64,000 bases of DNA, from positions 1-64,000 of the forward strand of contig CANTFL010000126.1 in the NCBI GenBank assembly GCA_947650285.1, written 5' to 3'. The DNA is from Hyaloperonospora brassicae. Taxonomy: Eukaryota > Oomycota > Peronosporomycetes > Peronosporales > Peronosporaceae. Below the pieces are notes generated by a model, which saw only the letters and a program-made list of their open reading frames with translations, was not told where the DNA came from and made no database searches. Positions 43,525-53,828 of the stretch are shown in pieces (positions within the stretch are counted from its first letter, which is position 1; the number at the start of each line of letters is the position of its first letter). Both the position numbers and the translations under genes were made by a program.

Positions 43525-44784
43525 GTGGAAACAGTGCGGGAGACTTCATTATCTCTCTCTACGTGCGCAGACGCGATTATAGCTGCGAAACTGGAGCCTG
43601 GAACCGGTCTTCCTCTCGTTCTCTGTCTCTCTGGACGACATTACTCAGCTCTTCTTCATTCCGATCGAGGGGCAGGACTCTCGGACCTGTCGGATTCCCC
43701 ACTCATTCACGCGAATCTTACAGGGACCTCTCAGCTTGCGTCCGACGCACCCGAAGGGCCTCAAACTCCTACGGATTCTGTGCCTCCCTCGGGCGAATCT
43801 GGATCGCAACTGCGTCTTTATGACTCCCAGTTCGCTATGCGGTCCAATGCAGCGGATGTCCAGTCTGTCGGCGGTGCGTCTCACGCTTTATTGTTGGACG
43901 GTAACCCGTCATCTGTTGCGTATCCGCCTCCACCAGTGGAGACACGGAAACGGGCACACGCCTCCTGTGCTGATGATCAACCCACCGAGGACGCCAGCCT
44001 GCGAAAAAAGGCGCTAGCGCCACCCATGTCGGCTGTCGGACATAGCTACGCGCGCGGTCAGCTCGACTTTGAGAACTTGGACGGTCGTATTGATCGTGAC
44101 GACTGGCCGGGTCTTTGGTTATATTCAATCCCGGAATGGCCACCTTCAGCATTGACGGCTTGTCCGCGTGTCGACAGCACGACCGCGGAGTGGGTGCTAA
44201 CAGCTCGACAGGATCCTATCGCACTCCTTCATCATCTCCGGCGATTTGTTTTCCCCTGCGAGCTGCTCGCAAGTCTGGACGTTCAAGTTCTGGTCCACTT
44301 GGCAGCCCGTTGGCGACAGGATAGCCTCCTATCTGGGCTGCACTCATTTCGTACAAAGGTGGCGTCAGCGCCTCTACAAGATTGGCTTGGTGGCTGGATT
44401 GATCGCGCAACTTCTACAGCCGCTCGGTCAGGCCTATCTCCGCTTATTGATAACGGGGACGACTGGCACAAATTACGTGAGCTGAAGTACGCTGCGGATG
44501 ATATTTTAAAACTATGTGATCCGTGCCGCAAGGTTCGGTATAGTCAGCACCTGATATGCGCTCTTCTCTTCGAGCACGAGATAGGGGTGCTAACTGAGGG
44601 GGTGGCGGTGCCGTCATCACCTGATCTACAAATTCGACGGCATCTGCAGCTTCTAAAGCAAAATACCGCCTACAAGTCTGCCTTCTACCAAGCTGACCGT
44701 CACTACGTGGACTGGAGGGCCGTCGAGATTTTTTTCTACTGTGCTCTGACGCCTGCAGCGGAGACGGCGCTCGTCTGTTACTAA
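43525..44784 (+). CDS. LINE ORF1 protein
   Basis: 419 aa, intact, 31 bp upstream of the ORF2 start. The first half is Ser/Pro-rich and low in complexity; the second half (about 195-419) is more ordered with tryptophans and ends with a helical part (WHKLRELKYAADDILKLCD, LICALLFEHEIGVL). I see no CCHC zinc knuckle and no clear RRM, so it is unlike the canonical L1 ORF1p. By position it should be the RNA-binding, particle-forming protein of the element, but that is inferred from order alone. Confidence 0.7.
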   Translation: METVRETSLSLSTCADAIIAAKLEPGTGLPLVLCLSGRHYSALLHSDRGAGLSDLSDSPLIHANLTGTSQLASDAPEGPQTPTDSVPPSGESGSQLRLYDSQFAMRSNAADVQSVGGASHALLLDGNPSSVAYPPPPVETRKRAHASCADDQPTEDASLRKKALAPPMSAVGHSYARGQLDFENLDGRIDRDDWPGLWLYSIPEWPPSALTACPRVDSTTAEWVLTARQDPIALLHHLRRFVFPCELLASLDVQVLVHLAARWRQDSLLSGLHSFRTKVASAPLQDWLGGWIDRATSTAARSGLSPLIDNGDDWHKLRELKYAADDILKLCDPCRKVRYSQHLICALLFEHEIGVLTEGVAVPSSPDLQIRRHLQLLKQNTAYKSAFYQADRHYVDWRAVEIFFYCALTPAAETALVCY

Positions 44785-44815
44785 AGGCACTTTACGCGAT
44801 TCGCTAGCAACGCAT

Positions 44816-47800
44816 TTGCGTCAGTACAATCTCGACGACGCGGATGCCTTCGGCAGACACGCATTACTGTCTGAGTGGTCCGGCAGTGATACTGAACGAT
44901 CCCATTTTTTCTCAAAGGATCCAAGTACTACCTATATCACACAGAACGTACGTGGGTTTAAAAAAAGTGTACGGATCGGCTGGATGTCAGCCTGGAGAAG
45001 CCGTCCTGCCTGTGCTCGACCTCAAGCGTGGTGCATCCAGGAAACACATGTTAAAACATCCGAGGAAGCTCAAGAGTTGTGCTCGACCTGGGCACGTATG
45101 TGGGGCAAGCACCGAGATGGCGGTCACCCGCCGCTTTCGTACTGGAGCGTAGGGTCGTCTCGTCTTGGGGGAGTGGCCATTTTGCTTACACCCTCTTCAT
45201 CTGTGAAGGCTTCACCCTGGCGGCAAGATTTGTGGAATACCAGGACGATCGCTGTCGCATTAGACGATGTGGTCCTCGTTAATGTGTACGCTCCGTCGCT
45301 CAGACCCGAGCGTGAAGCCTACTACGTTTCTCTCGCCCGTTGGAACTTTCCACGGGACAGCTCTATTGTGACAGGTGACTTTAACTGCGTCCAAAGCCCT
45401 CTCCTCGATCGGCTGGGTCATCATCGGTCGCGCCGACCGGAAAGCCCAAGTCTTCAAGCTCTTCTGGATCTCCACGGACTAGAAGATGCTCGGCTCCTTC
45501 GCTCCCACGCCGAAGATGAGGAAGCGGACGACTGTGTGGATCATTTTACATACTGGGAGGGGGAATCGGCAAGTCGCATTGATCGTTTCTATGTTTCTCA
45601 GCGGTGGGCTGATTTGGTGCAGTGGTTAGCCGTCCGAACACCTCCCCAGGCGTCGGACCATCAAGAAGTGGAGTTACACTTACGCGTGCGGCAGCGTCCT
45701 ACCTCCTCCCTCTACCGACGTCCGGTATCATACCCCATTCAGACACACCAACCCGAACGCGTGCGCTCCGATCTCATTGCGGAAATGGATGGGTGGGCGG
45801 TATCCCCAACTACGACGGTCAGGCAATGGGATTCAGCTGTGGAAGCATGCAAACAGTGCATCACAACCGTCCGCAAGCGCGAGCGTCAAAGACGTGCCCG
45901 TTTTAAGAAGAGGGTAAGCCGACGCGACCGGCGCCAGCTCTTGACCCGTCCTCAGTGGATCAGCGCTAATATGGAAGATCACCGCCTCGAGCATCTCGTT
46001 CGATTAGGGCAGAGCCTCGAACGGACCACTGCGCGCCTCCGATGGTCGTTTAAGCGAGTCGCAGATTGGGAGCGCGTACAAACAGTTACGAATATCGTTC
46101 GCATTCATGGTCCGCCCTTTAGGCGACACCTATCCATTGCTGACAAATTCGCTTCGGAATGGTCACCAGTTCTTAGTGCCGTGCATCGGGTGGAACCCTT
46201 GGCAGCTTTACCAAGAGCGTTGCTTGACTTTGTGTCAGTGCCTGACGATCGCTTGATTTCTCCCGCTGCTAATAATGGGCTGATGGTTGACGTCACTGAG
46301 ACTGAAGTCCTTCACGCCATCACCGAGCTTAGCCGCCACAAAGCTTCAGGGCCGGACGGTCTTAACAATGACTTCTACAAAGATACGTCCGCTTTACTGG
46401 CTCCGGCGCTGGTCCACGTGTGCAATCAAATATTGCACGGTTCTCCTATGCCACCTTCCTTTCTAGAAGCGATGATTATCCCTCTTCGGAAAAAAGGGTG
46501 ATTCGCCGGACGAACTTGACTACAGGCCGATCTCTCTGCTCCAAACCAGCTACAAAATTTTTGCGAAAGTGCTGGCCTCCCGACTACAGCGCGTCTTACC
46601 TACACTCATCGGGGAATCGCAACAAGGTTTTGTTCGAGGTAGACAAATGCAAAAACTGGTCATGATGATGACTGCCCAACTCGCTTCAGCGGAGGAGAGG
46701 GCGGATCTATCAGCCGACTTAAGCCGATCTATTCTCTTACTTGACTTTCGCAAGGCGTACGACACTGTGGACCGAGATTTTCTATACGCGGCATTACGAA
46801 GCTTTCAGTTTGACGAAGTGTTTATTACGCTCGTCACCCGGATGCATACCGGAACAACCGCTCGGTTTCTGGTGAATGGGGAACTTTCTGAACCAGTTCC
46901 TGTCCGGTCCGGAATACGTCAGGGGTGTCCTCTCGCACCGCTTTTATTTCTACTTGTGGTGGAATTACTCGGGCTGGCTATTCACCAGGCGCCCTCCATC
47001 CGGGGTATTCCGGTGCCCGGGGCTTGCGAGGTGGTGCATACATTCTCCGCGTTTGTGGACGACTCCACCATATTCCTTGAGCATGCCAATCAGTTGGCGC
47101 CTGCGTTGGAGCTAGTCTCTAGATTTGGACAACTCTCGGGCCTTCATGCCCAGCCTGCCAAGAGCAAATTGATTTTTTTAAACACGGCTATCAGGCTACA
47201 CCAGTATGGTGGCATCTCAGTCTTACAACACAGAGAGACAACGCGATACCTGGGGTACGAAGTGGGGACAGGGGCATTATTCGATCGAAACTGGGCGCTT
47301 CGGCTTCAGAAAATCCGTCGGCGGCTTCTCACTGCAGCGAAAGTAGCGACTAGTGTGCAAAATCGTGTCCTCATTCTTAACGCGATCAATTTACCGGCTA
47401 TCCTGTTCACCGCGGCCGTCTTCGATGTGCCGAGCTGGGCGAGAACGGAGATATCTCGGCTGTACCGCCAATTCCTGTGGGCGGTCGCTTCTGTGCCTGC
47501 CGTACGTCGGCACAAAATTAACCCAAGTCTCCTCTTTACGCCCCAGAAGGCAGGCGGGGTTGGTCTGGCCTCGTTCGAAGTAGCCGTCAAAACTCAGCGG
47601 ACGAAGCACGCGTTGCGTTGGCTAACGCAGCCGCATGACAAATATTTTACAGCGTGGCGGCGCTGGACATATAGCGTGGGAGGTTCCACATCGGCTCTCG
47701 TCCCGGCGCTCCATCCGTCTGCTTCAACAACGTTTGACATCAGGCGGGGACCTGGTCGTTCCTCTCTGGCGCAGGATCTCGAACGGCTCCTAGCACCCTC

Positions 47801-49367
47801 CCCTGAACAAGTGCTGTCGATTCGGGCCAGATTGGACGCGCATCACGCTCGTATGTCTGTCGGGGCGAGCAGTCAGTGGGACGGTGACGAATGGTTAATT
47901 TCATACCATCAAACGTTTCCTGACCATCCCGCTGTTGCTGATCACCGGATGGATACATTAGCCGCTTTCTGGGGCCGCTTTCACTGGGATGGCAATCCTT
48001 GGATTCAAGGGCCAGACGGCAAGCCCCTAGAGCGGGCCAAATATGCCCGGATACCTCCATGTTCACTGCGCAGTCTGTGCATTCGGCGACTGGGGTCACA
48101 TGAATTTCAATTTACGTTCCCGTCTCTCGGCGGTACTCCGTCTCGGCATATGCATTGTAAATTACAACGTTGGGCGACTTCGATCCTGCTCTCGTCACCC
48201 CACCTTGCTGTCGGTGCGGGACCGGTAGAGCCCGGGCTCGTCTTACGTCATCCACCGCCGTTTCGGCGCGCTTATAAATGGTCCCGGGTACGAGCTGATT
48301 TAATTGTCGGGTCCTGTCGGGACCCTGTCGAGTCCGCGAACTCGGCGATTCGCCTCCGCCAAGATGTCAATGGAATCCATTGGTCGATTGACGGGAATTT
48401 ACCAGAATTACGGGGGTCGCCTCAGCAAGTGTCTAACTACTGGGAGCATTCGTACCATCGTACCTTGGTGTTTCATGCCCACCCGGAGCTTCACCGTTTC
48501 CCTTGGAGTGTGCCAGAGACGGTGGCCAATGTAGATGTGTGGACAACGCTTATGAAGCAAGCGTTTCACGTTCATAAACGCCTTCTGCACCCTGGCCTCC
48601 AGTCCTGGTTGAAGGCCTATGACGCGCAGGCGGTATCGAATAGTTGGCAGTCAGCTGCATCAAATCAAACGCCTTCCCAAGTTTGGAAACACGCAAACGG
48701 GCTAACGGAGTATCAAGTCTGGACATGCTATCGTATCGCGACAAAGCAGCTAAATCTATACCATGCCGGTCGCACGCTGGACAACATTTGTCGTACGGTG
48801 CTGCACTGCCGGGGACGTAAAGAGACAGCGGCGCACATTTTCTGGGAGTGCCCAATCGCGCAAGCGTGTTGGTGTCACTTGATAGGACACTGGACCGGTG
48901 GGGGTGCGACGAACGCAGTTCTTTCCACCTTCTTTCAGCACTGCGCCAATCGCAAAGCCCCGCCCATTCCACGTCAGCTGAGTTTGCGGTTGCAAAGCCG
49001 TTTTCAAGATGACTCTGACGCTGCAGCAACAGAATTCGAACGGATCTGGTTCATATTAAGCTCCATCTGCCAAGAACATTTGTGGACCGAGCGGAACTCG
49101 GCGGTCTTTAGAGGAGCCGTGACTACTCCATCCGCAAGTGTCCAAATGTACTGGACACGCGGTGTTCGCCAGCTACGGGCAATTGCAATACGCGAGCATC
49201 GAGCCGCGGCTACGGCCGTACGAGGGGCCCGACTACATGCCTGTCTTGAACTTCTGATTCAAGAGCCCCGTGGACACCCGCCCTACGCGGGTGTCAGCCA
49301 CGATCCGCTGCCGCGACCGGCGCTCATATCCTGGCTCAGGATTTTTCAGACCTCTTGTCCACATTAA
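44816..49367 (+). pseudogene. LINE ORF2: endonuclease-reverse transcriptase, one frameshift
   Basis: The first part (44816-46501) carries an exonuclease-endonuclease-phosphatase domain: TQNVRGF, WCIQETH (catalytic Glu), GGVAILL, VLVNVYAP, IVTGDFNCV, SRIDRFYVS and ASDHQEV (terminal Asp-His), then the RT lead-in SRHKASGPDGLNNDFYK. The frame stops at 46499 right after RKKG; one base removed at the A6/GGG run (46489-46498) would let it continue as DSPDELDYRPISLL. The second part (to 49367) has the RT motifs LDFRKAYDTVD, GIRQGCPLAPLLF and FVDDSTIF, and a zf-RVT-type C-terminal motif (CRTVLHCRG...AAHIFWECPIAQACW). All catalytic residues are present, so only the frameshift inactivates it, unless it is a sequencing error. 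The second part as given begins at an internal Met (46569), not a true start. Confidence 0.88.
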
Positions 49368-49402
49368 ATATGTCAATAGATGATCATGAAACTCCCCCCC
49401 AC

Positions 49403-49555
49403 CTCTACGTTCCTGTCTGCGTCGGATTACGGCCATGTGTGACTTTTATGATGGCCAGAGTGGTGGTCGGGATCTTGCGCCAGGTCGATTGCTCACACAA
49501 ACTGTGCGGTAGAAGAAGCATTCACCATCGCGTGCAAACGCACGTGCGATCGCAG
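49403..49555 (+). repeat. 153-bp direct repeat, right copy
   Basis: Matches 43332-43484 with two substitutions (C/G and A/T). It follows the LINE ORF2 stop by 35 bp and is followed 20 bp later by the left terminus of the short LTR-like element. Confidence 0.93.
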
Positions 49556-49574
49556 ACGACAGCGCGCTGGTGCG

Positions 49575-50479
49575 TGTGTTGAGACAGTGGTCGACTCTTT
49601 GTTGATACATTGAAGCTTATTGTTTGATGTAAAGACGACAACACCTGCGCGGGGTTTTCCGTTTGTGCACCCGCAATGTACGGACACAGTCTGCAGGACA
49701 AACGCGCACCGCGCCACCGACACGTCACGAGCGACTCGCTCTGCCGACATCAAAGTAAATCCTAAACGTCGATTGAGAGCTTAGCCCAATACGATATCGT
49801 TGTGCATCTGCCTGGACTACTTCCTACTCCTCCTCGCTGGCTCAGTCTGCTGACTTTTTCCTACGGGCATCACGAGGGACACTTCGCAGAGGGCATGTGG
49901 ATCCAGGTATCCCGTCCGGGTTGCAGACAGGGCGCTGAAGTCATGGACGACGCGGGAGACCATTCCGTTCACCCCCCGATGGTCGCTGACGCACAGCGAC
50001 GAGGCCGATCCAATCACGTTCTAGGCAAGTTCGCTCTGTGGGTCTAAAAATCTTGCGCGGCGACCGGGCCGCAGCTTATCGGCTGACGTAGTATAGCAGG
50101 AAGTAGGTAGGGGGGACGGCGGCTTCCCCCTCACCCCGGGTGTCTTGGTAGTTGCGCCCTTTTCGGTTTGCACGCTGTGCTGCCTCCCGTAGCGCACGCA
50201 GCGGCAGAACGGCCTCCCCTTTTTCTCCTAAGTCCCATTACAGGGGACTTCCCGCACAGGGAAGGAGACCGGTTGTCCGGCACAGAGCGCAAGTACGTGT
50301 GTATTGAGACATTCGTTGGCTTTTTTATGATACATTGAAGCTAAATGCTTGATGTAAAGACGGCAACACCAGCGCATGATTTGCCTTTTGTGCACACGCA
50401 ATGTGTACACACAGTGTGCGAGACACACACACACGCACCGCGCGCACCGACACGACACGAGCGACTCGTTCCGCTGACA
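49575..50479 (+). mobile_element. Short element with LTR-like direct repeats (TRIM-like)
   Basis: Two imperfect direct repeats, 49575-49749 and 50300-50479, both start TGT(G/A)TTGAGAC and end GACA, with many substitutions but a shared order (GATACATTGAAGCT, TTGATGTAAAGACG, TTTGTGCAC, CGACACG, ACGAGCGACTCG). They enclose about 550 bp with no coding capacity. TG...CA ends and small size suggest a terminal-repeat retrotransposon in miniature or a decayed LTR element. I found no target duplication, primer-binding site or polypurine tract, so the class is inferred. Confidence 0.5.
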
Positions 50480-52270
50480 TTGTCACCTTCCTCTTTGTTT
50501 TCGGTTGACGCTTGACAGAGTATGAATTCGACACCTTTCAGGCTGCATAGCGTTGATCGTTTGTGCTGGAATGGGTTTCGAGCGTGCTATAATCGATGTG
50601 CATCCACCTCTTGCAACAAGCACTGCAAGCAGATGATCGTCCGATGCGAGCTGGAGGGCTACGACGAGGCGCTACCGCCTGATCGACTCAGCTTGCGTCC
50701 ACTTCATGCTCGTCACCGCGCAGTCAAGCTGTGCGCCGTCTAGCGGCGTAGTCGTTGCCAATATACGGTTGACCGATGCACGATCGAAGGATAGTGCGTG
50801 GCCGACTTTGTTCTTGACGCATTCATAGTCTTGAACGACCCCGATCGAGCTGCGCTAGTGAACGGGATCAAAGGACCCCACACTAGCATCGACTCTCTAG
50901 GGTCAGGCCGCAGGCCTTGCCGTTCTCATAAACGAGCGCAGTCGTTTGCTGTTGCCGATAAGGACCTTCAGTTCTTCGTCTGCCACAAACGGTTCTGCCT
51001 GGTGCGTTGTGCTCTCTGCAGTAGATGATGCATCCGGTCATTCCGTGACGCTTACAACCACCACCGCCTATTCGACAGAATGTGGTGGGACCACTGGACA
51101 AGCAGTAGCAAGTCAACACGTATCGGCCAAACGAGGCACGCGACCGGAGGGTTAGCAAAGCGAGCAAAATAGAGCATGCAGATCGAATAGTCATGCAAGA
51201 TAGGCTTACACAGACCAAGAACCTGTAGACGTACGTGAGAGACTCCGCTCTCTAACTGTCGACCGCGCGATCAAGAAACTCTGCGATGTTCCATTTACCG
51301 CTACATTGGCCGGTGTCGGCAACGAAAGGTCAGTCCGGTCGGGTACCAGCGCACCACTGCAGCAGCTACTTACACCGTGCGATCCTCAGGTGTCGTGCAG
51401 AGTCAACGTAGAATCATCACGTCTTCCGGTCGGTAGACAGAAGAATCCTACAGAAAAGGAATAGCCTCGATCCACGATGTTTGCCACGCTTGTCTTCGAG
51501 ACCAGACGTTGTTTCGATTCAGTTTGCGCTTCTAAGTCGTGATCCGTTGGTGCAGGTAGTGTTGCAGCATGTGCGAAGCGTGGTATATTGGAACAGCCTG
51601 AGTAGATCTCCTTGTCTCCCGATTGAGCGCAAGGTCCATCGCGAGCGTATCATTCAAACAGATGTGCAGCCGCACGAATTCTGCAGCTGGACGTTATCTG
51701 TGTGTGTGTGAAACGGCTTTGTGCAGCATCGACGGCTTTCCTCGCGCTTTCGCAGCGACAAGAGAGCGTAAAGCAAGCGAATGTAGGTATGTCAATGCTA
51801 ATGGGTTGCATGGTAGCACCCGGAACCTCCAGAACGTCAGTGGTCATGTGGGTCTTGACCCCATCACAACAGTCACCCCGCTCGACGCCTGCCTACATGT
51901 GCGCCCAATACGCTTCGCATGACGTGACAAGGCCACTATAGCTATACTTCCTGCGCTCGTCAACGACAGTCCAAGTCCACGTCCGCCGCTGCCTTTCTTC
52001 CATGTGCACTGCTCTTGTGTCCTCGTCGGTTTCCGTGGACTTTCACCGTCAATAAAGTGCAGCTCCATGAACTCGAGAACCACTTGGTACCGTTCTCTCT
52101 CTTTCCCTCTGACTTCGGAGCACGTTCTTTGCCGGTGCCTGGAGCGGTCCAAGAACATGCCACAATAAGGGGGAGAGTGCTCGTCTGTCGGATTACGCGC
52201 CCCCCACTCAACACGCCGTCATCCTTTCCACGCGCCACCAGCCACTCCCACCTGCTGCTCGACGTCCGTC
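50480..52270. other. Intergenic region
   Basis: 1.8 kb with short frames only; no gene, RNA or clear repeat is supported. Confidence 0.45.
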
Positions 52271-53624
52271 ATGGATTGGCACGCGCGGGCGTCCAGCGGC
52301 GACACCCGCAGTGCGCTCTTGCAGCCGCACCAGGTGCTGCTCTCGCCCGACGACGCAGCGCTTCGTGCCATTCGCCCGCTGGATCTCCTGCGCGTGCGCT
52401 TTGCCGCGTCGCACTCGGTGCTCGTCCTCGAGAGTGTGATTGGCCGTCGCCCCCTGCGGCTTCTTCGAGCAGTGCCAGTGCTGTACTGCGTCGGGGACGC
52501 GTCCAGCTGCATCTGTGGGTCTTTCACGTCGCTGGACAGCTGGAGGACGCACACGTGACGCTAGAGCGAGTCCGAGTGGACGCAGACGTGGACGCAGGTG
52601 CTTCGTGGCGACTGTCGCTGCGTCTCCAGACCCGATGTCCGCCCCGTGCAGTCTCAGTAACCAACAGCTTTGGACTGGACGATGGGGTGTGGCGGATCTT
52701 GCAGTATACTTTTGCTGGCCAAGAGCGTTTGTCAGCGACAGATTGATCTGGACAGAGCCACGCGTCGTCAGCTGCTGGCTGCCCGAGTCCTTCGAGCTCC
52801 TCAGGCAGGACAACTTGTCTTGGTGAAGCTCATGGGAGACACGTACGTCTTTCGGGTCGACGCGATCGAGAAGAATCGAGACGATGATGGAAAGCTGCAC
52901 TTGGTTGTGAAATGTGGACGGAGTGCGACACACGTTCCTTCGTCGACAGACGAAGTGACGGCTGGCGATGAGGCTACAGCTGAAGTGACGGAGAAGGTCG
53001 CGGCACTTTGTATGCAGCAAGAGCATTCAGCTACAGCGGCAGCTCCATCTTACGAGAGTGCGCTCAGCAGTCGGCTCTGGCAGACTGGCTTTGCAGGGTG
53101 CACTGCGTTTGTGCAAGACGTGCTGTTTCATCTTGCTCTCGTGCTGAAGTACGAAGAGAAGAGACTTGACGCTGACGTGGCGATGGACCATATTGGCTCC
53201 CACGGGTTGCTGGTTTCGGGTATACATGGTGTGGGAAAATCGCTCGCGCTAGTGGCTCTGCAGCGAGAGCTTGTTCACGCGAAGATTGCTGCTTGGCGGA
53301 TCGACGGTATGTCGTTGCTCATGGCGGCTGAAAGCTCAGCGTGTCCAACAGCGTATGAATACTTGGTCCACGAGCTAGAGCAGCGCTTCCCTGGTTTGCG
53401 ATCACTCGCTGGCGTCGAGATTGGACGCGGGTCGTCGTCATGCATCGGCGTGGTGCTGATCGATGACTTGGACGTGCTCTTTCACTCAGTCAGTGGATGG
53501 TCAGCTCGCTGACGGTTCCGAGACGCCGGTTCCGTCGGACTCAGCAGCGCGTTGCTCCGATTGATGGACGAACTCAGTCCGCGCTCTGCACGTTTCGTTG
53601 TTGTTGGAGCGACTGCAAGTGCTG
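52271..53624 (+). pseudogene. AAA+ ATPase gene, 3'-truncated and probably dead
   Basis: Exons proposed: 52271-52435, 52507-52656, 52736-53624. Intron 2 (CTCA|GTAACC...TTGTCAG|CGA, 79 nt) is well supported by phase; intron 1 (donor GTGATT) is weaker. The product has an N-terminal beta-rich part ending GQLVLVKLMGDTYVFRV, like the N-lobes of CDC48/PEX-type ATPases, then one AAA+ module: GLLVSGIHGVGKSLALVAL (Walker A) and GVVLIDDLDVLF (Walker B; the DDLD form is seen in PEX1-like D1 domains). An in-frame TGA at 53510-53512 interrupts it, after which the same frame continues SSALLRLMDELSPRSARFVVVGAT up to a GTGAGT donor at 53625. No following exon exists: about 200 bp later the duplicated ABCG segment begins. 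Family beyond AAA+ is tentative. Confidence 0.6.
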
Positions 53625-53828
53625 GTGAGTATATACCGGTGGCTGGTAAGCGCGCAGGACGGTCCGACAAAAGTCGTGGACTGGGGTGTTTCTACCGAAC
53701 AAACCCGCTGTGACACAATGCGACGTCATCGAAATCGGCTGTTACTACGGGAGAAGCAGAAAGTGACGGCAAGATGATGCTGGAAGCTGGCGTCGCTATT
53801 CGACCTGTGTGTAAAGTATCTTGAAGTA

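Larger units (their letters stand above)
43485..49402 (+). mobile_element. Non-LTR retrotransposon (LINE, apurinic-endonuclease type)
   Basis: Two consecutive frames: ORF1 (43525-44784) and ORF2 (44816-49367, endonuclease, reverse transcriptase and zinc-ribbon tail), the L1/Tx1-like layout. Coding sequence is largely intact, with one frameshift in ORF2. No poly-A tail or microsatellite tail is visible after ORF2. The whole unit is bracketed by a 153-bp direct repeat, and a 121-bp satellite lies upstream. Clade assignment needs a phylogeny. Confidence 0.9.
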
